From NCBI GenBank assembly GCA_030762175.1, contig CM060842.1, positions 65,340,001-65,404,000 on the forward strand: 64,000 nt of DNA, written 5' to 3'. The position numbers and the translations under genes were made by a program. The notes beneath the pieces were generated by a model. It searched no databases and was not told the origin of the DNA. It was given only the letters and a program-made list of their open reading frames with translations. Positions 46,532 through 58,637 of the stretch are shown here, piece after piece. This DNA is from Metallyticus violacea. Lineage: Eukaryota > Arthropoda > Insecta > Mantodea > Metallyticidae. Positions within the stretch are counted from its first letter, which is position 1; the number at the start of each line of letters is the position of its first letter.

Positions 46532-46563
<32 letters not shown>
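46515..46563. repeat. CT dinucleotide microsatellite
   Basis: Interrupted then pure CT run downstream of the SINE A pair. Confidence 0.92.
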
Positions 46564-46650
46564 GCGGAGGCTCTTAAAAACTGCTACACACAACACACGA
46601 TCTTTCGAACTTTTCACATTTATCATAATTTTATTGGTAGGTTGATTTTT

Positions 46651-46931
46651 GTGGATTTGGTTTATTTACGGACGCTCTTAAACATCTGTCATTAGCGTCC
46701 CATTCAATTCAGGAATGAAACGGCCGATAAATTTTGCTCAGAAGCCTCTTTCAGACTTGTGGTTCTTTTTCGTGCCGTAAATGTGCGATCCACGGCTTTA
46801 CTTCCCTTCCGAAGGAAGCCATACTTAGGATTTTTACGCCAGAAAAAAGCCATCGACCCTGGCCGGGAATGAACCAGTGATCTCGGGTCTACAAGGCAAG
46901 TATGATTACCACTAGAACAACAGGAACCGAC
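46651..46931 (-). repeat. SINE family B copy
   Basis: Hairpin tail GGACGCTCTTAAACATCTGT (short by a few bases), body, and head with inverted box B region CCGGGAATGAACC. Several small deletions. Confidence 0.92.
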
Positions 46932-49254
46932 ATTATTGGATCGGATCTATGTTTTGCATCTTAAAATAAGCAACGCCGTGTTATTTTGAGGGTTTTTGTT
47001 TAGTGCCATAGCGCTATTCACTCCATGATAATCGGTGCTTTACTTTGCATAATTTTGCAACGCAATTCCTTCGCTTCTGCAGCTGCCGTAACAAAGAACA
47101 AAAGAGCAGTTAACAAGTTCCCTCGAAATACGATAAGCATTAAGGGATTATTCATGATGAATATTAAACGTAACATAATGTAAACAGGAACATGAGATCA
47201 GATTATTTAATATAACTATTCACAATTACTTGCGTAGAGAACTGACAAGAGTCCTAAGATATGCCGCTCTTGTAACTGGAAAACTTTCTCTTTAAATTTC
47301 TGCAATCCCGATACGATTTGTTTCACCATAAATGAATAGCATTTCACGAATACTCAGCACTGGCATCTTACAGGCTGGCTCATTTGTTTCACTTCAATAG
47401 TGTTTATAAGGGTGTCCTATATCCCCTTTTTCGTTTTCACTTTTAAATTTTTCTTCGTTAACCTCTCATCGCCCATTATATACAGGTGCATTTTTCCAAT
47501 TTCCTCCATAAGAATACCTATATGGGTCTCATTTTGGTTTTTTGTATTTCAGTTCCATCTCTTTAGGTTGTTACTCGGGATTTGCTTCTTATAATATTTT
47601 AATTTCGTTTCTTTAGGAGTCTTTTTCCAAATGTTCGTATTTATTGTTATGCAAATGGCTTACAATTTTTGGATCTTTTGTTGTATATATCGTAGTCATA
47701 GCTAATAAGGCAGCCTAAATGTCCGAAAAAGACAATTGTTCTACTAGCTTCGAAAATTTAGGGCTATTTTGAGAGCGGCAAATAGAAAAAGTGGATTTAA
47801 AATAGAAATCTAAAATCGCCACTGCACAACCCAATTCAATCAGGGAAAGACATGGGGATTACTTGTATTTACAACATTAGCTTGGTTAAATTACTGGCCA
47901 TTCGAAGCAAATTAAGTTATGCTACTTAAGCGAGCGATCAAGCTCTTTTGTTCTTCTAAAGGAAGGCACCCTTTCGAGGACTTAATTAAGAGATTCTGAA
48001 ATACATTAGCACATTAACTTTATCATAACACCTAAAGCTAGTTGCTCGTAATGAAAAATACTTTTCATATTTTGGATCTTTTATCGAAAAGTTATGGAAA
48101 AGAAGTGTCACCTTTTCATTTTATAATCTTTTTATGTAATTTAGTGTCTTAAAATCGAAGGCACGTACACTCAAGTAATATTGCTCGTATAATTCATACT
48201 TTGAGATCTCAATGAATTACTACCCCTCTCCCCTTAATATTTTTAATATCATGAAGAAACGCAATTTGTTTTATAAAGCGACATGTATGTATTGAATAAA
48301 GGTGATTGAAAGATACCAATACAGAATTCGAACGATGAATAGTGGGATGGTGTATTCGCTTATCCATAAAAATGATGCAGTATGAAAATATGTATTAGCA
48401 GAATTAGGAAAGGAAGATTCCACACCCTATTAAAGCTTTCTTAGATGAACTGTTGGTGGTGTATGCTTGAAGAGCGGAGCAGGAAAGCCTTTTTCTCACA
48501 TTAAAACAAGGCTCTTTTCTAACATACTTCAGTAAATTTGCGTTCCATTCTCTTTTCAAGACCTTGCACTTCCTTGACTGGTGCATGTCATATCCAGCTA
48601 TTGAATGTGGTTTCTGCAACAATGATTACGGGAGGCTAATAAACCAGTGAACTTTTCAATAAATCCAAGGCCTGTTTCACCGACAAAACTTAAAAGGGCT
48701 TGCTTTGGTATACTTTCTGCTGCAATCGTTGTTATCCGTTACATCAGTTTAAAGTCTTAACCTCGACACACCAAAAATAGCCTTTGAGAATCAATCACAT
48801 AAAAAATTAACATTACAGGAGCTGCTAAAAGCCATACAGCTAAAAACCTCTTCTAATATTAGTTTCTTCAAAAATAAGCTTACTTCGCTAGGTATTGTGA
48901 ACGGAGTAACAGCCGATTGCAATCTACAGAAGTTCATCTAACAAAAAAGGGTAAGAGATTATAAGCAATGACATCTCATCCGAAATATTGTGATACAAAA
49001 ATATTTCGATTCCATACCCAAAAATTACGAAAATTCGCAGAACTGGCACATCATACACGCCTAGTTTTGCCGATAAAAACTGTTACAAACTTTTGAAAGA
49101 AACTGTACAGGATGTTTTGCCAATCGGATTGCTGCCATACACTATCACTGCCATGTTGAGTTCAAATGTACATTACTTGTAGTTTAATCATGAGACAGAT
49201 TATGAAAACTGTGTTACTGTGATAAATGATAATCCTTCATGGCGAGATTTTCGA
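46932..49254. other. Non-coding stretch
   Basis: No SINE, transposon or exon recognised. Confidence 0.4.
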
Positions 49255-50000
49255 GATCCATAAAATGCTGGAAATCAGTAGAATGATGTGTACCAAACCA
49301 TCCAATGCTTCATTGAAACCGGTACTTTGATGGTCTGAGGTTAGGTGCCCTTGCTCTGTGAGAACCGCTGCTTTTCTCACAGCCCGTATCCGCAGAATGC
49401 AGTTCAGAAGCAGTGATGGACCATGAGACGAATATATACAGAGTGAAGCTAACAATGGCACTAGACCCCCCCCCCCCCAGAAGGTATTCAATATTGAAGG
49501 AAGCTACTACTGTCAAAATGAAGAGAGTACGCCTCTACGTACTTCTCGAGAAGCTTGTGAGAGGATCCAGAGAAGATGTGGTTTGGTGGGAAGTGGTGAT
49601 GTCACCAAGCTCCATTTTTATTAAAAGGGATTGGATACAACTGCTAAAGTGTACGAAACCACTCTGCTGGAACATGTGAAGACTTTGCCCAAAAAAGGAA
49701 ATGCAAATTTCAACAAAATTCAGCTTTAGTCCATCACCCACACTTGGCTTGAGAGAAATGTTCCATATTTTATTACTGCTCAAGATTGGCCTTCTAGTAG
49801 TCACAACCTGAATCCTGTGAACTATAAACTGTGGTCAGTGCTTGAAGGTATGGCTTACAAGAAAAGAGATGAATATTGAGAGTCTCAAGTGGTCCTTGGA
49901 GTCAGCAGTGGAGGATTTCCCAATGGAGACAGTAAGTGCTGCTAAAGATGAAAAACCAGGGAGAGACTTCGGTCTTGTGTAAGGATAAAAGGGGGTCATA
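49255..50000 (+). mobile_element. Tc1-like transposase remnant
   Basis: Plus-strand pieces in Tc1 order: VYQTIQCFIETGTLMV near 49288-49335 (N-terminal helix-turn-helix), RTAAFLTARIRRMQ near 49362-49402, VVWWEVV near 49580 (MVWWGVS block), VTKLHFY and TTAKVYETTLLEHV near 49600-49678, TWLERNVPYFITAQDWPSSS near 49740-49800, and HNLNPVNYKLWSVLEGMAYK near 49800-49860. NPVNY replaces NPLDY, so the third catalytic aspartate is lost. A C-terminal NIESLKWSLESAVEDFPMET-like stretch follows to 49930. A poly-C run at 49467-49479 lies inside. Frameshifts and stops make it a pseudogene. Inverted repeats not found. Confidence 0.85.
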
Positions 50001-50070
50001 GATGAAAAATATAACATTATAGATAGTTTACTAAAGCCTTCAACAGTATTTAAGGCAAGATTAGGTATAT

Positions 50071-50072
<2 letters not shown>

Positions 50073-50110
<38 letters not shown>
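50073..50110. repeat. TA dinucleotide microsatellite
   Basis: TA run just downstream of the Tc1-like remnant. Confidence 0.95.
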
Positions 50111-50113
<3 letters not shown>

Positions 50114-50794
50114 GCATGGTCGAAAGAATACTTTCTGGAGAAAAAAAAAACAAAATAAATTAATCTTCAAAACTTATTATTAGCTTTTTTGCATTCAAAT
50201 TTAAAGTTTGGCTACAATATTGCAACAGTTTCTGCTTAAAGCTTTAGAAGTTAAAGGGTTCATTCACATATTAGCTTCGTATATTTTCCTGTAATAATCT
50301 CACATTTGACCGCTTCAAAAAAGTTTTCGTTCTAATAATCTAGACATTCCTGTAATAATCTCCACGTGCCCTCGAGTGATACGCTCACTACACCGTTAAT
50401 TTATTCATGTTAATAATTCGGCAAATATAAAAACTGTATTTGCAGTTGAAAAACTAAACTTTGCCATTGTGTTATTTTTATTTCAAGTATTTCTTGCCGC
50501 TGTTATGAATTTTACTACCTTATAGGCTCAATAAAATAAAAAGTGTATATTTTCCTATTCACTATGGTTCTGCACGAAGCTACAGATATGATCCGGAGAG
50601 AAATATCCTTAGCAACCCAAATCCAATAGTCCATCTAAGCGGATTAGAGAGAATAGCACGCTCCGATGTCGAAGGACATGGGCCAGCTGGAACTCTGTGC
50701 TATCATGGAACTGCCTAAACGAGGGGCCTGCAGGAGCTCATTGTAAAAGAACACAATATGGCGTTTTAAAGATGAGCTGATCGTTATATTCTCA

Positions 50795-50820
50795 TATTAT
50801 TATTATTATTATTATTATTA
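50795..50820. repeat. TTA microsatellite
   Basis: Short ATT run. Confidence 0.9.
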
Positions 50821-51500
50821 AAATATATTGGAACATAGATATTGCTTTCCTACTGAATTAAATATTTTATTACTTTCTATTAATTATTTGTAATATTTAG
50901 GACTATACAAATATCGATGTCATATACCGAAAAAGTCTACGAGGGATAGGGAACGTGTACATTAAGAGGTTTTTTTTTTTTTTCCTCTTTGAAAAAAGAG
51001 GATTTGACGCCTAAATTTCCAAAATGTCGATTACCACTATGTAATGTATGAGTCAAAGATTTATGTGTTAAGTCAATTTTAGCATTGAAATTGGCTATAA
51101 AAATTCATGATACTTCCAAATTTCATGTTCACAAGGTGTGTACAAACAAGTTATTGTTTTGCACCTGAATAACAACATTATTTTCATGATTCTCGCAATG
51201 ATGATATCGTATTTAAATCAAAATAGCGAATTTAATTTATTTGGTAACAATTAATACTCTTAGCCAATTTCTTGAATTTTAAATAAAACGATCATTATGA
51301 CTGGCTAATTTATGGACAGAGTATTCAGTTTTTGAAACTTGATATTATCAACTCGGTTAGGGAGACGGATAATCCGGCTAAAAGTAACCGGAATTTCAAT
51401 TTGCCGGGCGCCACTTCCTATGGAACATATCGCTAAGCATTAGAGCTTTAGGCGACATTCTTGTGCGGAATGGTTTGTAGTTACTGCTGTTTTTAATTTT

Positions 51501-51532
51501 GTTTGTTTATTTATTTATTTATTTATTTATTT
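51501..51532. repeat. TTTA microsatellite
   Basis: TTTA units followed by poly-T. Confidence 0.9.
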
Positions 51533-53269
51533 TTTTTGCGTGCTTATGGTAACGTTTGGCGAGTTTTGGGATGGATTACTACGGAAAAAAACTGCACCTG
51601 TAAACTTCGGCAAGCCTTTAAGGTCGACCCTTTTAGTAAATAACAGGTCTACAAGTGGTTTTCCCATTTCTAAAATAGCGGCATGCCAGGAAAGACCAGC
51701 CACGATCTAGGCGACCTTGGTGAAAAGAAATGATCAAAACATAGAAACCGTAAGTTAGGCGATTGACGAAAATCACCGAAACACCATCTGAAGAAACAAA
51801 TTGTCAAAACATTTGTGCAGCGAAGTTTAGCAGAAGTTTTTCGAATGAAATGGAAGTTTGGTAAATGTATGTATGCCTAAGCTTACTCCCAAAGTGTCAG
51901 ACAATAGCTCTCGTTTACAAATAATTATGATTACTTTTAGTGTTATGCTCATGATCGAGAATTTAAAAAGGAAGCAATTCACTGACGTGGATGACATGAA
52001 AGAAAAGTAACTGGAGGCCTTAATACAATTTTCACGTTTAAGAGTTTCACCACCGTTTTCGGCAATAGAAAAATAAACACTGAAAGAAACGAATAGTCGC
52101 ATATGAATACTTTGAAGAAGACTAAAATAAGTAAGTACATACTGCTTCTCAAAACACTACTTGCTTACATAGTTTCGGTCGTTAACCAAATGTGCTAAAT
52201 AAATATATGGAAATAGCACAAACATCTGCTTTTTCTCACTTGGTGAGGGCCATGCAAATATTTAAGAGCACAAGATCCGCAGCAGATGGCACATATTACG
52301 TCACATGCAATGTGGTGAAAACCAAGTTACAGAAATTACGCGCTCTTTTCGAATGAATAGAGAATCGTTTAAATGCCCCTTTACGTCATAAGAGCGATTT
52401 GAGAAGCAAAGTTTCATACATCGCTTAGAACCATATCCATGTCATCTCCCAAACAATTGGTCAGAAAACATATTTTCAGCGGGGAAGATGAAGCTAACTG
52501 CAACAATGATTAATTACTTTCCCGTTGCTATTTAGTTTTTCTTGTTCACAAAAACTTAGTGCACAATACAGAGTTACGTGTGCACTTTTACGCAATATAT
52601 TTGTTTATGAAGAACTTCGAGATATGTGCAACCACGTAGCGGGTCTTATATAAGTAATGCGATATAGGGAATCTATGGTTGAAGTTTTCAAAGTTACATG
52701 TTAGGGCTTAAAAGTTTCAAAAGGTTGTTGTTACCAAGTTCTATTTAAATTGCAATAGATGACTGATTGTTAGCCACCTACAATGTACCTTTATTAAATC
52801 ACTTACATTAGCATCTGGTACACCTACGAAACATTTATTTTATATGCATATATTATTATTATAATTATGATATTGCAGTTATTGTTTTATTTTCATCACA
52901 AGCATGGTATTGACGGGTGAAATAAATGCGTGGAAGGCTATCTCGTTTTAGTTTAATTAAGCAATTTTAATTTTTATATTCCAATGTCTAGTGATTACAA
53001 TAATTAAAAGCATGTGCATTTTGTTGCCAAAAACAGCAGTGCACATTATATTTTAAAGGCAAGAATCTTGCTATGTAATGTACTGAAATATCCCAAATAA
53101 AAGTATAATAAAAGAAAAGTAAACGAAAACACACAATATTTACAGAAGTTGCTGAAAATGGCGAACTCCAACATCAATGCACAAACGACAGTGGCGTAAA
53201 AAAGTCTTGTACACTATGAAAGAAGTCAAAAGCTGCGACTATGAGGCCAACTAATTCCATCACTAGAAC

Positions 53270-53640
53270 TATAGGAGTTTATCTTTCAGATGAACACACA
53301 AAAATAAATCAAGAAGATTCAAATCTGGAGATCGTGCTGGCAACGCTTTGATAAAGAGCTTAATCATATGATACCACTTTTCACATCGAATATGGAGAGA
53401 ACGTCGAGTTAGAATGTATTGCAAGAATCGTTTCAACTGTTGAAGAGGCACGTTGGACGTAATATGACTGAAAACTACACATGGACGGAAAACCATGTTG
53501 ATGGTTTGCCTCCCCGGTGACGTGAGGATTTCTGTACTCCCGCACATGGCCCATTCCTTGAAAATTTAGTACGTGCTCATCGCTGTTAAAATTGGCTTCT
53601 AAATACCACTGCAGGGAAGGGGGGGAAAAAAAAAAAAAAA
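53270..53640 (-). mobile_element. DDE transposase fragment (WPPRSPDLTPLDFFLWG type)
   Basis: On the minus strand NFQGMGHVREYRNPHVTGEA then NHQHGFPSMCSF fit the block before the second catalytic residue of an arthropod DDE family, which reads like NxHVWAxENPHxxxxxxxQHRFSVNVW. SLHIRCEKWYH follows, then after a deletion LPARSPDLNLLDLFLCVHLK, matching the C-terminal WPPRSPDLTPLDFFLWGHLK block. The QHDGAPPH block between them is missing. Frame changes occur and no inverted repeats were found. The N-terminal part upstream (53640-54230) was not recognised. Confidence 0.6.
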
Positions 53641-55009
53641 ATCTGGTTGTTGTTGCAAAGACCAACTGCAAAATTGCAAGCGGGGACAAAACCCTTCTGA
53701 ATCTAAGGTATGCACTTTTTGAAGGTGTGATATTTACTCTTCATGCACAACTTGACACACACCTACATGGTTGGTGCTCATTGCACATGCGATATAACCG
53801 GTGTTGTTTGAAGGTTCCACTTCAATTCTGTTTGATATTTTCTTCGAAATATGGACTGCGGAGAGTTTGGTATCAGCTTTGTTTACCTTAACGCAAACGC
53901 TTATCAACAGATTGAAATGCAATATGACGTGATTGACTTGTATCAGATAATCTTTCTCTCTAGATCTCAGTAGCTCTAACAGCACAACCTCTTGCTTCTC
54001 CATAGATCGGGTGCATACCAGCAAGCTCAGTAAAAATGTTACCATTCTTAAGTTCTTCAATTTGTAATTTTTTGATGAGATATTTTGTCTTTTTTGATTA
54101 TAACAAACCACTGACATAATATTTTGCAACATTAGGGGGGAGAAGAATTGCGATTTTGTCTCTAACTGAATTCCTATTTGCGCGTCATCAATGCAATGGC
54201 GTGCAATCTTAGGTTTAACCTGCAATTTTGCAGATTATTCAACGTTAAACTGTGAAAGTGATCTTTATTGGTCATTGTAATACAAAGTTTAATGCTATTT
54301 CGCCTTTATATATCTAATCACCAAATTGCAATTACATTAATAGCCCATAACTGCGATATTTTACGTCTGACACTATGTTCCGTAATTGAAATCACTTGCC
54401 TAAGACCTCTCTATATACAGTGAAAACAATTCGGTTTTGCTCTAACACCCCTTTCTTTTCTTTCCTTCTTTTTCCTCCCCCTTCTTTTGTCAAAAAGTAT
54501 TTTCTTAAAAATTCGCTCAAATGTTGCAATGTATCTCACAGCTGTAGCCGCAGAACATTTATGGGGCAATAATATCCCTGACAGAACATTCTATACATTA
54601 TTGGCACATCCAGTGAAACTATTACACTGGTTCATTTTTAATTTCGTTTTACAATTTGTACTCCAATATAACAATATTTATCTTCTGAAGAAATACTGAA
54701 GAGTTCCAATGTAATCTTTTTTTCTATTTCCTTCGCTCTTCTTTTTTGTGCGATGTGTTTCGTTCAGGTTTTTTATACACACAGGTTACAAATGTATCCG
54801 ATAATTGAAAACTCTTGACATTGGTCTAAACTACATGGGGTGAACTATGTGCAATTATTTTCCATATTTCATTTCAGATGTGTGACACAATCTCTAACAG
54901 TGTGGGGGATAATATTCTTGCAAGTGTATGGGGTCACGAATGTCCACAAACTGAAAAGACCCTGAAAGATGTGCAATGGTCCACAAATAAGCTTCTCCAA
55001 AAATAGGCA
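53641..55009. other. Non-coding stretch
   Basis: A 163-codon minus-strand open frame (53734-54225) shows no family I recognise; it could hold part of the adjacent transposon but no motif supports that. Confidence 0.35.
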
Positions 55010-55330
55010 ATATTGCGGCGAAACAGCAGCTCTTCAGGAATGGATCAATTTTGGATAAGAAGAGGGCAGTACGACCATCGATATTACAGGAAACGAGCAG
55101 CAGCATCAATCAACAATGCCAAAATGATTTGTTCCGAGTTCCGAAGAGGTAACCTTATAGTCTATTGTCGCTTTCAACATGATGGAGCTACCTTCCATTA
55201 TGCATAAATGCCCGAGAATTTTTAAATGACGCCATAGATGGGAATGGGAAGGATTTACCTGCATCGTTCGAAGGGCCTGTCAGGAACCCCGATCTCCCAT
55301 CCTGTGATGATGCTCTAGAGACCTTATGTA
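55010..55330 (+). mobile_element. DDE transposase fragment, C-terminal part
   Basis: Plus-strand RFQHDGATFHYA at about 55168-55204 corresponds to the WFQHDGAPPHYA block (second catalytic residue). In a shifted frame AREFLNDAIDGNGKDLPAS follows, then EGPVRNPDLPSCDDAL, corresponding to RGGPVxWPPRSPDLTPCDFFLW with changes that remove part of the third catalytic region. It belongs to the same broad family as the fragment at 53270 but lies in the opposite orientation. Confidence 0.6.
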
Positions 55331-55736
55331 GTATGCACCGCAACAAAGGTACTAGGCAATAGAACAGTTGGAAGGAAAAAAAGAAAAGAAACCTGTTAGG
55401 GTGGCATTCACAATACTTAAAAAGCCTATGATGTATAACTTCGCATATAACATTTGACATGAATAGAGCCGGGAAGTTCAGGTATTTATTTTGGTTAAAA
55501 TAGGCAGGCAAAAAGGTACTTAAAATATTGAAAATAGACAGTAATATAAATTAAATGGACACTTATTATATCACTAATTATCAATGAAAATAGTATTTAA
55601 GATGCTTAGTACTTTCTTTATAACATAATAAAAGTACTTAAGCTTGATTTTCTTTATTACAAGCAACAAGATGCCTTTTTTCTTCTTTTTTCAAGATATC
55701 AGCTATCACAGTCGGCCGCCTGCCAGACAATTTTTT
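55331..55736. other. Non-coding stretch
   Basis: Nothing recognised. Confidence 0.4.
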
Positions 55737-56026
55737 TGATTTGTTTATTTAAGGACGTTCTTCAACATATCAGGTTATTAGCGTCCCCTTCTATTTAGGG
55801 CGTGAGACGGCCGACAAATTTTGCTCAGAGGCCTCTTTTGTCAGGCTTGAGGTTCTTTATCATGCCGTAAATGTACGACACGGGACCCACGGTTTTACTT
55901 CCCTTCCGAAGGAAGCCATACTTACGATTTTTACGCCCGAAAAAATCCATCGATCCTGGCCGGGTTCCAACCGGCGACCTTGGGTTTAGAAGGCAAGTAT
56001 GGTTACCACTACACCACCAGGATTGA
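55737..56026 (-). repeat. SINE family B copy
   Basis: Tail GGACGTTCTTCAACATATCA (hairpin arm with a wobble pair), full body, and head with inverted box B GGGTTCCAACC and CACCACCAGGATTGAC end. Confidence 0.93.
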
Positions 56027-56605
56027 CATCATGGAAAAAGAACGATCTTTAGAGCATATTCGGAAGGGCTCATGCCAATTACAACAGGACGTTCGCCTTT
56101 CAGGACTTCATAGAAATGTTGATCAACACAAAGTAAAGTAGTTTAGAATAGTCCTGGCGAATGTGCAAAAGATGCGCAGTGATTTCTGGTCGAATTCATG
56201 TTCTGTTTATGCGTTTATTGGAGAATCAGGTTAGTATCTCGCTTACTTCCGTACTGAACACATTGTATGAGCAGTTTCTTGTATAGCTGTACCGCTCTCA
56301 TCTTTCTCGCTTGCAATTGTTTGTTATATTTATGCAGCTGAAAACTTACCCCCAACGCAAATTTCCTAGAATTGTCTCGCGCAGATCGAAACTAGGTCAT
56401 TAGCCAAGACTATTCAAAACTACAGTACTTCCCTCATCATCTCTATTTCCTGGCATTCGTTTGCCCGAAGTTACCGTGCGTTCCTTTCACTAATGAAGGC
56501 TCTCCTATTTAAAGAGCTTAAGATAATGGGTCGATGAGAAATTTTAAACTGCTTGAAAAGAAATGTATAACAAAATTCTCAACAGATATTTTTGTAAAGT
56601 GACCT

Positions 56606-56610
<5 letters not shown>
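56027..56610. other. Non-coding stretch
   Basis: Nothing recognised. Confidence 0.4.

Positions 56611-56646
<36 letters not shown>
56611..56646. repeat. TA dinucleotide microsatellite
   Basis: TA run ending directly at the head of a SINE B. Confidence 0.95.
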
Positions 56647-56650
<4 letters not shown>

Positions 56651-56940
56651 TCGGTCCTGGTGGTGTAGTGGTTACCATACTTGCCTCCTATACCCAAAAC
56701 GCGGGTTCGAACCCGGCCAGGACCGATGGATTTTTTCGGGCGTAAAAATCCTAAGTATGGCTTCCTTCGGAAGGGAAGTAAAGCCGTGGGTCCCGTGTCG
56801 TGCATTTGCGGCACGAAAAAGAACCTCAAGCCTGAAGGAGAGGCCTCTGAGCAAAATTTGTCGGCCGTTTCACGCCCTGAGTAGAATGGGACGCTGATGA
56901 CCTGAGATGTTAAAGAACGTCCTTAAATAAATCAATCAAA
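56651..56940 (+). repeat. SINE family B, near-consensus copy
   Basis: GTCGGTCCTGGTGGTGTAGT head; acceptor-like ends GGTCCTGG and CCAGGACC are perfect complements; box B GGGTTCGAACCC intact. Hairpin GGGACGCT...AACGTCC, then AAATAAATCAATCAAAAAAT. TA-rich sequence occurs on both sides, so it inserted in or next to a TA microsatellite. Among the youngest-looking copies. Confidence 0.95.
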
Positions 56941-57990
56941 AAATATATATAAATGAAATAATTAAAAAAATATCATTATAACCCTTAAAATAAGAAACAA
57001 AAGCTAAAATATGTAAAAAAAATAATGAAAGGAAATATGTTAATTTCTATTCGATTCTTAAATATATCCCCCCACCCAGGTGGAAAAGACATTTTGCCTA
57101 ACTTCCGAGCTCCAAGAAATGCTGAAAAGAAGTGCACGTTTGTACAAAAAATATATGGAACAACAAGACTTTCGGACTACTCTATAATATAAATACGTTC
57201 CAATTATAAGCATTACTTGTCACACTCTTCACACTGGAAATACCATGGGTTCCAGTCAAATATTTGCAAGCCACGCACGTAACGCCTGGCGGTGTTATCG
57301 ATCCGATGGTAGATTACAGAATGGGACGCACGGTAATATTTTAAAGCCACTCCATCAAAGATATACTTAATGCAATGTTTAAGTGGCTGCCTCCCTTTGC
57401 CCTATACTAGGTATACTTGTATGTAATTCTAGGTGTAAACAAATGCACACGAATGAAACACGGTCGCATTTCGTTCAATGGACGTGGAAAAACAAAGCAA
57501 TTACGTTACGATTTGGGCTTACTCCTCTGCTTTTAAGAGTTTGTTATACCAACAACAAGCTTTAGAGAATAGTACAATAAGTATTAACTGAAGAGTGAGT
57601 ATATTTATTAGTTGTATTAATTTATTTTAAAATTCCCCAATGTTGTAATTACAATTTTATAACCAGCATTTATTTACTAACCAAAAGCAATTTAACGTCC
57701 AAAACCAACTGCTCATTGACTTGTGACAATAATGCCTAGTTAGCTATGCGATTCGGTGAACTTCAAGCAACCACGCGTAACCCGTCTCTTGTACTTAATA
57801 ACCAGTACTTTCTAGTTAACTGGCAACTTAGACTAGCAGGAATGTTGGGGCTTCCTTGGCAACGGAATTCTAAGACTGCGATCTGACGTTTTGAATGTTT
57901 TTATATGGCATCTTTCTTGTAGAAAACTTAATTCCCATGCGGCAAAGGAAGATGCTCTGCCTGAAGTTCTGACCCCATCTTCTCCTAGTT
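56941..57990. other. Non-coding stretch
   Basis: Nothing recognised. Confidence 0.4.
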
Positions 57991-57999
57991 GTAATTTAC

Positions 58000-58260
58000 T
58001 TGACGGATCCATCAGAGACTAGGGAGGGCGGGAAGGAAGTCAGTGGCTCAGCAGCACGGGGCATTACAAATCTACGGCAGGACTTAGTCGATAACTCCAC
58101 CAAGACAGCGCACGGCAGCGACGGCGGCAGGCTGGCAGGTGTGCGCGCATAACAGACATGCGCAGTGGCCATACCACGGGCTCTGAACTCTATTATATGG
58201 TGCGACCTATCATCCAAGTTGTAAAGCAGTGCAAGTGTTTCCTTGCTTTTCAATCAGACC
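58000..58260 (-). promoter_or_regulatory. CpG-rich segment, possible promoter or 5' exon
   Basis: A GC- and CpG-rich patch (CAGCGACGGCGGCAGG, TGTGCGCGCATAAC, CATGCGCAGTGG) in AT-rich surroundings. On the minus strand it holds an ATG frame of 85 codons (58253-57996) with low-complexity content (SLPPSLPC) and no recognised domain. ATGCGCA resembles half of an NRF-1 site. It could be an unmethylated promoter region for a minus-strand gene, perhaps the ARID2-like one, but no direct evidence links them. Confidence 0.25.
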
Positions 58261-58386
58261 AGCCCCTTGTCATTACGCCGGCATAGTATGCCGAAACTGT
58301 AGGTAATTTTGCAAAGTTGTAGCAGTAATATTTTTATGCCTCTTCACATTATTTAGCCTGTCCATTCCTTCTGTGAATGTGTTCTG

Positions 58387-58637
58387 TCCTGGTGGTCATA
58401 CCGACGTAGACCCACGGTCGCGGATTCAAACAGTTTCTTTTTAGGGCATAAAAATCAAGAATAATGACTTACTTCAGAAGGGAAGTAAATTTGTTGGCCC
58501 CATGTCATTGAGTTAAGGCACGTAAAAGCACCTTAAAACTTAAAGAAGAGATCTCCAAGCAAAACATTTCTCACGCCCTTAATTGAATGAGATACCATGA
58601 CGAAAGATTTTATAAAGCATCCTTAAATAAAAAAAAT
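58387..58637 (+). repeat. SINE family B, strongly diverged copy
   Basis: Family order kept: GTCCTGGTGG, GCGGATTCAAAC (worn box B), TTAGGGCATAAAAATCA, CTTCAGAAGGGAAGTAAA, CACGTAAAAGCACCTTAAA, CACGCCCTTAATTGAATG, AAGCATCCTTAAATAAA. Box A region and part of the head are deleted. An old insertion. Confidence 0.82.

Larger units (their letters stand above)
50001..53269. other. Non-coding stretch
   Basis: About 3.2 kb without a recognised transposon or exon. TA (50073-50110), TTA (50795-50820) and TTTA (51501-51532) microsatellites occur. Confidence 0.4.

Noticed and set aside
53734..54225. 163-codon minus-strand open frame, the longest with 62201-62683
   Set aside because: No transposase or host motif could be seen; length alone is not convincing in AT-rich DNA.
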